Source: Nitrospinaceae bacterium
GTDB lineage: Bacteria > Nitrospinota > Nitrospinia > Nitrospinales > Nitrospinaceae
Assembly: GCA_024644405.1 (NCBI GenBank)
Contig: JAHELC010000010.1
Coordinates: forward strand, 1 to 64,000
Reading direction: 5' to 3'
DNA length: 64,000 nt
The notes under the pieces were generated by a model. It made no database searches. It saw only the letters and a list, made by a program, of their open reading frames with translations, and had not been told where the DNA came from. A program made the translations under genes and the position numbers. The stretch's first letter is position 1; each line of letters opens with the position of its first letter. Shown here one piece after another: positions 8,776 through 16,218 of this stretch.

Positions 8776-9885
8776 ATGGAAATCAAGATCGGCAGAGACG
8801 ACTTTCTGAACGGGATGAGCAAGGTTCAGGGGATCGTTGAGAGCAAAGGGGCCATGCCTATCCTCGCGCATGTCCTGATCAGTACCGAGAAGGACGGCAT
8901 CGTCATGCAGGCGACTGATCTGGAGATCGGCATCAAGGGTTTCTATCCCGCCAAAGTGGTTGCCAAGGGGTCCGTCACCGTCAACGCGCGCAAATTGTTC
9001 GACATACTGCGGGCGTTGCCGGATCTGGAAGTTCACATGACGCGTGAGGAAAACGACTGGGTGTCCCTGAAATGCGGCAAATCCAAATTCCGGCTTCCCG
9101 GGTTGCCCGCGGCAGATTTTCCCAAACTGCCGGAGTACAGTGAAACCGCTCTCATGGAATTCAGCGGGCCGAAGCTGAAGGAAATGATCCGTAAAACCTA
9201 TTTCGCCATTTCCCCCGACGAGAGCCGGCAGGCGCTCAATGGCCTGTTGCTGGAACAGGACAAGGATCATGTTCATCTGGTGGGGACCGACGGGCATCGC
9301 CTGTCGTACATCCGGCGGCCGCTGTTGAAGTCCAACGCCAAGAGCGGCGAGACCAGTTTTCTCCTGCCCAAGAAGGTATTGACTGAACTGTTGAAGCTGA
9401 TGGAAAACGACGAGGGCGCCACTTACTCGTTCTCAGTGAAAGACAATCAACTGGCTTTTATTCATGATCGTGAGGTCATTGTTTCGCGCAAGATCGATGG
9501 CAAATTTCCCAATTACCAGCAGGTCATTCCGGCGGATAACAATTTGAAAGTGGCGGTCAACACCCAGGCATTGGTCCAGGCGTTGACGCGGGTGGCTCTG
9601 CTGGCCGATGAAAAGTCCAAAATGGTCCGCTTTGAAATAAAGTCGGGCTCGCTGACGCTGGTGTCGGATCACACCGAGTTGGGCGGCGCCCAGGAAGAGG
9701 TGGAGATTCCTTATAAAGGAGAAGAGGTGCGCATCGGCCTCAATGCCAAATACATTCTCGACGTGTTGAACGTGGTCGAGGAGGACGAGGTCACCCTCAA
9801 CCTCAAGGATCAGAATCATTCCTGCCTGGTGACCACCGGCAAGGACAAGGATTATCAGAGTATCGTGATGCCGATGCGGTTATAG
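8776..9885 (+). CDS. dnaN: DNA polymerase III beta subunit (sliding clamp)
   Basis: The 369-residue protein has the three-domain clamp layout. Typical segments are the early KGAMPILAHVLI stretch, DGHRLSYIRR in the middle, and the C-terminal peptide-binding end YQSIVMPMRL (family ending MPMRL). A good ribosome site, GGAGG, precedes the ATG at 8776. There is no dnaA or recF next to it and no DnaA-box cluster was seen, so this is not an obvious replication-origin neighbourhood. Its stop codon overlaps the end of the convergent radical SAM gene by 6 bp. Confidence 0.95.
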   Translation: MEIKIGRDDFLNGMSKVQGIVESKGAMPILAHVLISTEKDGIVMQATDLEIGIKGFYPAKVVAKGSVTVNARKLFDILRALPDLEVHMTREENDWVSLKCGKSKFRLPGLPAADFPKLPEYSETALMEFSGPKLKEMIRKTYFAISPDESRQALNGLLLEQDKDHVHLVGTDGHRLSYIRRPLLKSNAKSGETSFLLPKKVLTELLKLMENDEGATYSFSVKDNQLAFIHDREVIVSRKIDGKFPNYQQVIPADNNLKVAVNTQALVQALTRVALLADEKSKMVRFEIKSGSLTLVSDHTELGGAQEEVEIPYKGEEVRIGLNAKYILDVLNVVEEDEVTLNLKDQNHSCLVTTGKDKDYQSIVMPMRL

Positions 9886-10971
9886 ATCGAAGAACTGGTC
9901 CAGTTTTTTGTCACTGCGCGGCATGGTGCCCGTCACTCCCTCCCAGATTTCCTTCGTTTCCATACACAAATACACATTTACATCACTGGAGCGGTCTTTC
10001 ACCATCCGGCGCAGGGTTTCAAACGCCCGGTTGCGGAGCGGCCGGAGGTACCGGAATTTGCCGTCTTCGCCCGGCAGTTGTTCCTGGGTGAATAATTGGG
10101 TGCCTTGGTGGCGTTCCTGGATGACCTTTTTCAGGTTGGGGCGGTATCGGAATCCGCCGAGGCTGATCCATTCGATCTGTTGCGGCCGCACGTGTTGGAA
10201 CATCAGGTCGATCAGGTCGGCGTAGGCGGTTTCCCAGCCGGGGAACAGGATGACGGGATCGAAATGAAATCCGATACGGTAGCCTTTATCCGCACACAAC
10301 CGGGCGGCGTTGAGCCGTTGGGCGGTACCGGGAGTGCCTTTTTCTTCCTGTTCGGCGATTTGCGGCGGGTTGATGGACCAGGAGATGATGACATTGGAAG
10401 CATCGTTCTGCTTCAGCAGGTTCTCGACGCGGTCGGATTTGGTTTTCAACTCCAGCACCGCATTCTTCTGTTGGTTGAAAAAAGGAATCAGCGTTTCCGA
10501 ATAGGGCAGGAAATCGTCGAGCGCGAGGCTGTCGGTCAGTTCCCCGGTGCCCACCCGGAAGGTATGGCCGGGGTTGGCCGACAGGGTTTCGTCGAGTTCC
10601 GCCAGCAGGTCTTCGTGGTTGACGAAAGCGGTCAACAGCGGATTGTTCTGCAGGAAGTCCTGCAGGAAACAATAGGAGCAATCGTAAACGCAGTTTTTGA
10701 TGAGATTGACCACATAATAATTACAGCACACCATGCCGGGACTGATCCCGGGGCATTTTTTGAGAAACGATCCCTTGAACCGCGACAGCAAAAGCCGGCT
10801 TTTACCCGCGCCGAAAACGTCGACCGCGGATTGCTGGAGTTCATCCATCACCTCCGGCAAGTCCGGCCGGTGGCGGGTGGGCACGTCGGGGAAGGTTTCC
10901 AGCACGCGGCGGGTCAAATCATAGTCCCCGGCGCCCTCCTCGATATAGATGATTTCCGGCTGATAGATCAT
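9880..10971 (-). CDS. Spore photoproduct lyase-like radical SAM protein
   Basis: A 363-residue radical SAM protein with the CX3CX2C cluster motif in NCVYDCSYCFLQ. The arrangement matches the SplB family: N-terminal SAM-like region, then VNLIKNCVYDCSYC, then a barrel containing ELKTKSDRVENLL and ISWSINPPQIAEQEE. In spore formers SplB repairs the UV thymine spore photoproduct, while homologues in non-spore-formers have uncertain substrates. It ends inside the last codons of dnaN on the opposite strand. The ATG at 10971 has no strong ribosome site. Confidence 0.82.
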   Translation of the reverse strand: MIYQPEIIYIEEGAGDYDLTRRVLETFPDVPTRHRPDLPEVMDELQQSAVDVFGAGKSRLLLSRFKGSFLKKCPGISPGMVCCNYYVVNLIKNCVYDCSYCFLQDFLQNNPLLTAFVNHEDLLAELDETLSANPGHTFRVGTGELTDSLALDDFLPYSETLIPFFNQQKNAVLELKTKSDRVENLLKQNDASNVIISWSINPPQIAEQEEKGTPGTAQRLNAARLCADKGYRIGFHFDPVILFPGWETAYADLIDLMFQHVRPQQIEWISLGGFRYRPNLKKVIQERHQGTQLFTQEQLPGEDGKFRYLRPLRNRAFETLRRMVKDRSSDVNVYLCMETKEIWEGVTGTMPRSDKKLDQFFDL

Positions 10972-11172
10972 ACCTATTTGAAAAAATTGGGGTTATTTGG
11001 GTCAAGCCTATTGTCAAAGCCTGGCGGTTCTGCAATAATATACAGGCTTTTAAGGGGTCTGAAAACCATTTCCGACCCGGCTTTTCATGACCCAGAAAAG
11101 AGAGCGTCCGCCGCGAACTTCGGACGGGTAAGAATTCCAACCTGCACATTCTGGATAGAGGGTTTCGCCTGC

Positions 11173-12300
11173 ATGCATCGTCCTACGGTTCTCGACAAGC
11201 AAAACTGGCCGGATAAAAAACCGCGCCGCAAAAGCCGCATGGGAGTGGGCTTGTTTATCCTGCTCATGATCTTCAATGCCGCTTTTATCGCCTTCAGTGT
11301 TCCCTCCAGCCGGATCGAGGCCAACAGCAATCTCAGTTCTCCCGAGCCGGGCGAAGGGCTGACGTTTGTTCCGTTTCAATCCGCCCGAAAAGTGAAAGGC
11401 GCCCGCGGTTCGGTTGCGGATACCCGTGTTGCTTTCCTGTCGTCCGGAGACCAGTTTCAATTGGCGGGCGGATACCTGGAGGGCAAAGAGGTGCGCACGC
11501 TGCGCCTGACGGTTCAAAGTTCCCTGACCTTCTCAGTATGCCGCATCGTCGCGGAGGACCAATGCCGGGCGCTGGCCGCCCGCATCGCCCGCAAACTGTC
11601 CTGGTTTCTGGATGTGAACAAAGATATCCGCAAAGGGGACAAGGTGGTTTTGATTTATGAAAACCGGTCCAACGACCAGGGTTTGAAAATATGGAAAATG
11701 GAATATTTCAGCGGGTACCTCAACCAGCTGCTGGAAATGAATTTTTTCAAAACTCCGGAAATGATTTACGGCAGTTATTTCGACCGCCAGGGAAAAGAAA
11801 TGATTTCCCGCCTGGATTCCCGCACCACACCCATCCGCAAATATTCCGAAATCACCGCCCTTCCCGGAGAAATGCGCCGGGGACATTTGAGCGGGCATGC
11901 CGGAACCGATTTCAAGGCGGAAGTGGGGACTCCCATTTTCTCGAGTTTCCCCGGCCGGGTGACGCGTACGAACTGGAACACACGCAAGAACGGTTACTGC
12001 ATCGAAGTCGATCACCCGGATAAGGGCATCAAGACCCTGTACCTGCATTTGAGCAAGGTGTTGGTGCGCCCCGGCCAGTGGGTCGGGCAGGGCATCCAAA
12101 TCGGACATTCCGGCAATACCGGCCGGAGTTATGCCCCTCACCTGCACTATGAGATCAAGAGCCGTGACCGAAAGAAAACGGTTTATAATCCCTTCATCTT
12201 CAAATATCATAAGAAATATAGCCGAAAGATAGCCAAAGAACACCGAAAGGGTTTTGAAAAGGCGATCCGCCTTTACGACTCGCTTCTGCAAGCCGGTTAA
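11173..12300 (+). CDS. Membrane-anchored M23 (LytM-type) peptidase
   Basis: A 375-residue protein with one N-terminal membrane segment (about residues 23-42), a middle domain that may block or bind, and a C-terminal M23 domain. Zinc ligands are visible as HAGTDF (His...Asp) and HLHYE, with the conserved LYLHLSK stretch between. It probably cuts peptidoglycan cross-links in the periplasm or activates amidases. The open frame continues far upstream to 10096, but that part is antisense to the radical SAM gene; I start at the ATG at 11173. The peptidoglycan transglycosylase mtgA follows. Confidence 0.87.
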   Translation: MHRPTVLDKQNWPDKKPRRKSRMGVGLFILLMIFNAAFIAFSVPSSRIEANSNLSSPEPGEGLTFVPFQSARKVKGARGSVADTRVAFLSSGDQFQLAGGYLEGKEVRTLRLTVQSSLTFSVCRIVAEDQCRALAARIARKLSWFLDVNKDIRKGDKVVLIYENRSNDQGLKIWKMEYFSGYLNQLLEMNFFKTPEMIYGSYFDRQGKEMISRLDSRTTPIRKYSEITALPGEMRRGHLSGHAGTDFKAEVGTPIFSSFPGRVTRTNWNTRKNGYCIEVDHPDKGIKTLYLHLSKVLVRPGQWVGQGIQIGHSGNTGRSYAPHLHYEIKSRDRKKTVYNPFIFKYHKKYSRKIAKEHRKGFEKAIRLYDSLLQAG

Positions 12301-12374
12301 ATCCAATATCGGATACTGGATAATTACCGGGCGGGGTGGTCAATCCTTCTGTCAGGGAAAGTGCGCTTTATTTC

Positions 12375-13094
12375 ATGTGGTGGCCAAAAAAAAACAGACT
12401 GAAGAAACCTTTGTTCAAAAGGTGGTGGTTCAAATGGAGTTTGTGGTGCGTTCTGTTGTTTTTGGTAGTCACTATTCTGCCGGTCATGTTGTATGCCGTG
12501 GTTGACCCGCCGACCACTCCCCTGATGTGGATTCGCTGGATGGAGAGCGATTCCGGAAAACATTATCCCCTGTTCACCAAAGACTGGCGCCCGCTGAATG
12601 AAATTTCCCCGCGCCTGGTGCGTGCGGTGATCTCGTCCGAGGATCAGAAATTTTTCGCGCACAATGGATTCGATTGGGAAGCGGCGGTCAACGCCTTAGA
12701 GGTAAATATAACGACGAAAAGAAAAATCGGCGCCAGCACCATATCCATGCAGACGGCGCGAAACGTCTTTTTATGGCAGAAACGCAATTGGCTTCGAAAA
12801 GGTCTGGAAGCTTACTTTACCTTTCTTATTGAAGCGTTCTGGAGCAAAGAACGCATTCTGGAAGTGTATCTGAATGTGATCGAATGGGGTGACGGTGTGT
12901 TTGGTTGTAACAGTGCCTCGCAAAAATATTTCCAGCATTCCGCCCGGTGGATTACCAAAGAAGACGCGGCTTGGATGGCTGCCATTCTGCCCAATCCCAG
13001 GGCCTGGTCCCAGGACGGATACCAAAGCCATGTAGAAAAGCGTCAGGCCCGGATCCTGCTGAGCATGAGAAAAGTGAAGTTGCCTTCCACCTGA
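12375..13094 (+). CDS. mtgA: Monofunctional peptidoglycan glycosyltransferase
   Basis: GT51 transglycosylase that polymerises lipid II. Of 239 residues, the first 15 are basic, residues about 20-42 form a membrane anchor, and the rest is catalytic. The catalytic glutamate lies in SSEDQKFFAHNGFDW and a second family motif is GASTISMQTARNVFLW. The ILEVYLNVIEWGDGVFG segment completes the signature. I prefer the ATG at 12375, with AGGGAAA upstream, over an earlier GTG at 12336. It follows the M23 peptidase by 74 bp, giving a small cell-wall cluster. Confidence 0.92.
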   Translation: MWWPKKNRLKKPLFKRWWFKWSLWCVLLFLVVTILPVMLYAVVDPPTTPLMWIRWMESDSGKHYPLFTKDWRPLNEISPRLVRAVISSEDQKFFAHNGFDWEAAVNALEVNITTKRKIGASTISMQTARNVFLWQKRNWLRKGLEAYFTFLIEAFWSKERILEVYLNVIEWGDGVFGCNSASQKYFQHSARWITKEDAAWMAAILPNPRAWSQDGYQSHVEKRQARILLSMRKVKLPST

Positions 13095-13121
13095 TGGCGA
13101 ACTGTTGAGGGGGGAGAGCCA

Positions 13122-14324
13122 TTGAATCCGGGTCACATCAAAATAAAAGTATCCAAACGTCTTCAGAACAAAATCCGTAAAGGATTCCCCTGGGTCCACT
13201 ACTATCAGTTGAGCAACCGCAAGGTATCGGGGAAGGCCGGCGACCTGGGAGTGATTTACGATTCCGGCAACCGCTTTCTGGCGATCGGGTTGTTCGATCC
13301 TTTTTCAGACATTCGTTTGAGAATTCTGCAAACCCGGAATCCCCGTGAGATTGACGAATCCTTTTTCCGGGAACGGTTGCAACAGGCCCTCGAAATACGG
13401 AGTTCTCTGGCTTCGAAGGAAACCACTGCCTATCGGCTGGTCAATGGTGAAAACGACGGATTTCCCGGAATGGTGGTGGATCGTTACAACGATAGCCTGG
13501 TGATCAAACTCTATACCCCCGCCTGGTTTCCTTTTCTGAAGATGCTGGTGGGTCTCCTGGAGGAAACGACCGGACCGCGGCGGGTTCTGCTTCAGTTGAG
13601 CCGTCATGTCCAACGGATCAGCGAAAGCGGTTACCAGGACAACCAGGTGTTGTTGGGGCCCGACCTGGAGAAGCCGGTGCGGTTCCGGGAAAACGGTTTG
13701 GTATTTGAAGCGGATTTGCTGCACGGTCAAAAAACCGGATTCTTTCTGGATCAGAGGGAAAACCGGCAGAAGGTGCGCGAGTGGGCGGAAGGACGGTCGG
13801 TGCTGAATGTGTTCAGTTATACCGGGGCTTTTTCAGTTTATGCGTTGGCGGGAAGCGCCCGGTCCGTTCTGGAAATCGACGTCAATGCCCAGGCCCAAGC
13901 GGCGGCTTTAAGGAATTGGGAACTGAATTTCGGTTCTGATGGTAATCAAAAGGACCGGTTGCGCCAAATCAAAGGGGATGCGTTTGAACAACTGGCTTCA
14001 TTGAACCGGCAGGGAGACCAGTTTGATCTGGTGATTCTGGATCCGCCGGCGTTCGCCAGCCGCAAACAAAACAAGCAAAATGCCCTGCAGGCGTACCTGC
14101 GGCTCGCCAAAGCCGGGGCGCAGTGTACCCGTGAAGGCGGCCTGTTGTTGGCGGCCTCCTGTTCTTCCCAGGTGAGGGCGGACGAATTTTACCGGTCGGT
14201 GGATCTGGGAATCCGGGCGACCGGCCGTACCTATGAAAAAATTCTGAAAACGGGCCATCCGCTGGACCATCCGGTGACTTTCAAAGAAGGGGCCTACCTG
14301 AAAGCCATTTACTGTCAATTTTAA
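13122..14324 (+). CDS. rlmI: RlmI-type 23S rRNA (cytosine-C5) methyltransferase
   Basis: A class I SAM methyltransferase of 400 residues with an N-terminal PUA domain (about 1-80), a linker domain and a C-terminal Rossmann domain. Motifs are KTGFFLDQRENR, VLNVFSYTGAFSVYA (SAM-binding) and the catalytic DPPAFASRK. This order matches RlmI/YccW, which modifies C1962 of 23S rRNA in E. coli. The start is a TTG codon at 13122, supported by a strong GAGGGGGGAG ribosome site. No closer ATG fits the PUA domain. Confidence 0.88.
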   Translation: MNPGHIKIKVSKRLQNKIRKGFPWVHYYQLSNRKVSGKAGDLGVIYDSGNRFLAIGLFDPFSDIRLRILQTRNPREIDESFFRERLQQALEIRSSLASKETTAYRLVNGENDGFPGMVVDRYNDSLVIKLYTPAWFPFLKMLVGLLEETTGPRRVLLQLSRHVQRISESGYQDNQVLLGPDLEKPVRFRENGLVFEADLLHGQKTGFFLDQRENRQKVREWAEGRSVLNVFSYTGAFSVYALAGSARSVLEIDVNAQAQAAALRNWELNFGSDGNQKDRLRQIKGDAFEQLASLNRQGDQFDLVILDPPAFASRKQNKQNALQAYLRLAKAGAQCTREGGLLLAASCSSQVRADEFYRSVDLGIRATGRTYEKILKTGHPLDHPVTFKEGAYLKAIYCQF

Positions 14325-14460
14325 GAATTCAGAGCGAGTTTCTGCAGGGGTGGGAGGGTCAGGTGAATTGGGGTATTTTCTGGTGGGAGGGTATTGTGGG
14401 CGCTGAAACCGATACCATTGAATCCCATTATTACTGAATATAGAGTAAAAGTTCGAACCG

Positions 14461-14487
14461 AAAAAAAATTCGGTGGTTAACCCACCG
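14461..14487 (-). terminator. Intrinsic terminator of the histone-like gene
   Basis: On the minus strand, CGGTGG/CCACCG (14471-14487) forms a 6-bp stem with a 5-base loop directly after the stop codon. It is followed by AATTTTTTTT (14470 down to 14461), a clear T-run. Confidence 0.8.
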
Positions 14488-14724
14488 TTATTTTTTCTTG
14501 GCTTTCCTTCTACGCTTCGGTGCTTTTTTCTTAGTGGTTTTTTTTGCTGCTTTTCTTTTTGCTTTACGTTTTGGTGCTTTGCGTTTTGCTGCTTTGCGCT
14601 TTGGTGCTTTGCGTTTAGCTTTTTTCTTGGTTGCTTTTTTCTTTGCTGCTTTGCGTTTTGGTGCTTTGCGTTTTGCTGCCTTACGTTTTGGTGCTTTGCG
14701 TTTAGCTTTCTTCTTGGTTGCCAT
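14488..14724 (-). CDS. Histone H1-like lysine/alanine-rich DNA-binding protein
   Basis: A 78-residue protein made almost entirely of Lys, Ala, Arg and Pro, with repeating KRKA(P/A) units. It resembles the C-terminal tail of eukaryotic H1 and bacterial Hc/AlgP-type proteins, so it probably coats or compacts DNA or binds RNA. A roughly 29-residue (87-bp) unit is duplicated: the DNA at 14614 recurs at 14701. The ATG at 14724 has a perfect AAGGAG site seven bases upstream. It has its own strong promoter, a 5' UTR hairpin and an intrinsic terminator, so it is a highly expressed monocistronic gene. Confidence 0.85.
   Translation of the reverse strand: MATKKKAKRKAPKRKAAKRKAPKRKAAKKKATKKKAKRKAPKRKAAKRKAPKRKAKRKAAKKTTKKKAPKRRRKAKKK
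14527..14722. repeat. Internal 87-bp tandem repeats in the histone-like gene
   Basis: Near-identical runs built on GCTTTGCG(T/C)TTTGGTGC recur with an 87-bp register, with the block at 14614 repeated at 14701. A third, more diverged unit starts near 14527. Such repeats allow copy-number change between strains. Confidence 0.65.
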
Positions 14725-14743
14725 CAAGAACTCCTTTCGTTAA

Positions 14744-14776
14744 AAATATTTGGTAAGTTTCAGCGCCCAAATATTT
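14744..14776 (-). promoter_or_regulatory. 5' UTR hairpin of the histone-like gene
   Basis: A 10-bp perfect inverted repeat, CCAAATATTT (14767-14776) and AAATATTTGG (14744-14753), separated by 13 bases. It lies between the promoter and the ribosome site. The predicted transcription start (about 14776) falls at the outer edge of the stem, so the mRNA would begin with this hairpin. Confidence 0.6.
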
Positions 14777-14782
14777 AAAGTT

Positions 14783-14810
14783 ATTTTATTCTATACACCA
14801 TTAATGTCAA
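14783..14810 (-). promoter_or_regulatory. Sigma-70 promoter of the histone-like gene
   Basis: On the minus strand, a perfect -35 TTGACA (14810-14805), a 16-bp spacer and a -10 TAAAAT (14788-14783). This is the best sigma-70 promoter I see in the window. Confidence 0.75.
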
Positions 14811-15036
14811 GAGCATATTGATTCAAAAAGGGTTTCGGCGATTCGAGGGCGGATCGGATGATTTGTGTTCCAATCGTGCATTTGTTAAGCTGAAAAACAG
14901 AGTCAGCGGGAAACCCTTGCCAGCACTGGCTGATCGCAGGTATTGAAAATTTTTTTAGGAAAAATTGTTGGCAAATTTAGCGGGATCGGGGATTTTCTCC
15001 GGCCAAATTTTTTTTTCATTTTTTTTGAAATTTTTT

Positions 15037-15831
15037 ATGAAATTCTCCCTTAAAACCCACTCGATTGACGGTTTTTCATATTTTCCCCGCCTCGTTCATG
15101 CCTTCAGTCCGAGAAGTTTCGAGAGGGAGAACGGGCTCCATGAGGAGTTGTCGCTGGGTCGCAAGTCCGATTCAAGATCCTCTGCACAGCATCGTCAGTG
15201 GCTACTTGAAAATTTGAACATCGACTCAAAAGAACTTTTTTTTGTGAAACAGGTTCATGGCGATCGGGTTTTTGTGTTGGACGATCCTCAAAAATCTGCC
15301 GATCAAGTGGAGCGGGAAGAGGCGGATGCTTTGATCACTCACCTGACGGAGAAACCGATTGCGGTGCTGACTGCCGATTGCGTTCCGGTCATTTTGTATG
15401 ACCCGGAAAAGCATGTGGCCGGGGCGATTCATGCCGGACGGAAGGGCACCCAAAAGAGCATCGTTTCCAAAACGATATCAATGTTATCAAAGGCTTATGG
15501 GTCAAACCCGCAGGATGTGGTGATGGCTTTGGGGCCGGCGATTGGCGGCTGTTGCTATGAGGTGGACGAACCCTGCGTTGAGCCGTTCCGTCAAAATTAC
15601 CGGGGCTGGGAAGGTTTCGTAACCGCCAATTCCCGCAGCCGGTTCATGCTGGATCTTCTGAAAGCCAACGCAATGGATGCAGAGCGGGCGGGAATTTCAA
15701 AAGAAAATATCCATCGTTCGGGTGAGTGCACCTCCTGCAACAACGACCGGTGGTTTTCTTATCGCCGGGAAGGGACGACCGGAAGAATCGTCAGCTTGGC
15801 GATGCTCCGTAAGGAACCCATCAAACAATGA
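15037..15831 (+). CDS. pgeF: Peptidoglycan editing factor PgeF (YfiH/laccase-domain family)
   Basis: A 264-residue protein of the multicopper-oxidase-like DUF152 family, which hydrolyses mis-incorporated L-Ser from UDP-MurNAc peptides or acts as a purine nucleoside enzyme. Signature parts are FVKQVHGDRV, ADCVPVILYDP, AGAIHAGRKGT, ALGPAIGGCCYEV and FSYRREGTTGR, which include the His/Cys zinc ligands. The ATG at 15037 begins just ahead of the conserved region but lacks a ribosome site. A TTG at 14965 with AGGA upstream would add 24 hydrophobic residues. The start is uncertain, the family is not. Confidence 0.88.
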   Translation: MKFSLKTHSIDGFSYFPRLVHAFSPRSFERENGLHEELSLGRKSDSRSSAQHRQWLLENLNIDSKELFFVKQVHGDRVFVLDDPQKSADQVEREEADALITHLTEKPIAVLTADCVPVILYDPEKHVAGAIHAGRKGTQKSIVSKTISMLSKAYGSNPQDVVMALGPAIGGCCYEVDEPCVEPFRQNYRGWEGFVTANSRSRFMLDLLKANAMDAERAGISKENIHRSGECTSCNNDRWFSYRREGTTGRIVSLAMLRKEPIKQ

Positions 15832-15852
15832 GCGGGAGTGGGTCTTCCGTAG

Positions 15853-16218
15853 TCAGCTGTCGGACTTGGTGAGAATGGCGTCCACCCGTTTTTCGAAATC
15901 TTCTCCGATGGGCTTCACCATAAAGTCCGCGCCCCCCTCGGCAATGAATTGCTTGATCAACCCGGAATGGGCATAGGCGGTGATCATGGCACAGGGGATT
16001 TCGGGCTTCACTTCTCTCATGCGCTCGAAAGTCTGCATCCCGTTCATATTTTTCATCATGAAATCCATGAGGACCAGGTCCACCGGGTTCGATTGCAACA
16101 TTTCGACTCCTGAATTGCCGTTCACGGCTTCAAGGACCGAATGCCCCGCCTTGGCAAGGCGCCGATTCAGGGTTTTTCGTGTCAATTCATGATCTTCAAC
16201 GATCAGTATGGTGCTCAT
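15853..16218 (-). CDS. Single-domain response regulator (CheY-like)
   Basis: A 121-residue receiver domain with no output domain. The acidic pair Glu8-Asp9, phosphorylation site Asp52 (VLMDFMM), Thr80 and Lys102 (MVKPIG) are all present, so it should be phosphorylated. Its start overlaps the 3' end of the histidine kinase gene by 23 bp, which points to translational coupling and to the kinase as its partner. Output is probably through protein-protein contact. Confidence 0.93.
   Translation of the reverse strand: MSTILIVEDHELTRKTLNRRLAKAGHSVLEAVNGNSGVEMLQSNPVDLVLMDFMMKNMNGMQTFERMREVKPEIPCAMITAYAHSGLIKQFIAEGGADFMVKPIGEDFEKRVDAILTKSDS

Larger units (their letters stand above)
14725..15036. other. 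AT-rich divergent intergenic region
   Basis: It holds the promoter and leader of the histone-like gene on its left. On the right is a very T-rich stretch (about 15008-15036) before pgeF. No further gene or repeat is visible. An upstream TTG at 14965 could extend pgeF into this region. Confidence 0.5.

Noticed and set aside
10096-11172. Long in-frame extension upstream of the M23 peptidase
   Set aside because: It is exactly antisense to the radical SAM gene, has unlikely composition, and the membrane-anchored protein makes sense from 11173.
14461-14727. CRISPR-like repeats
   Set aside because: The periodic sequence is the coding repeat of the KAK histone-like protein, with no spacers.
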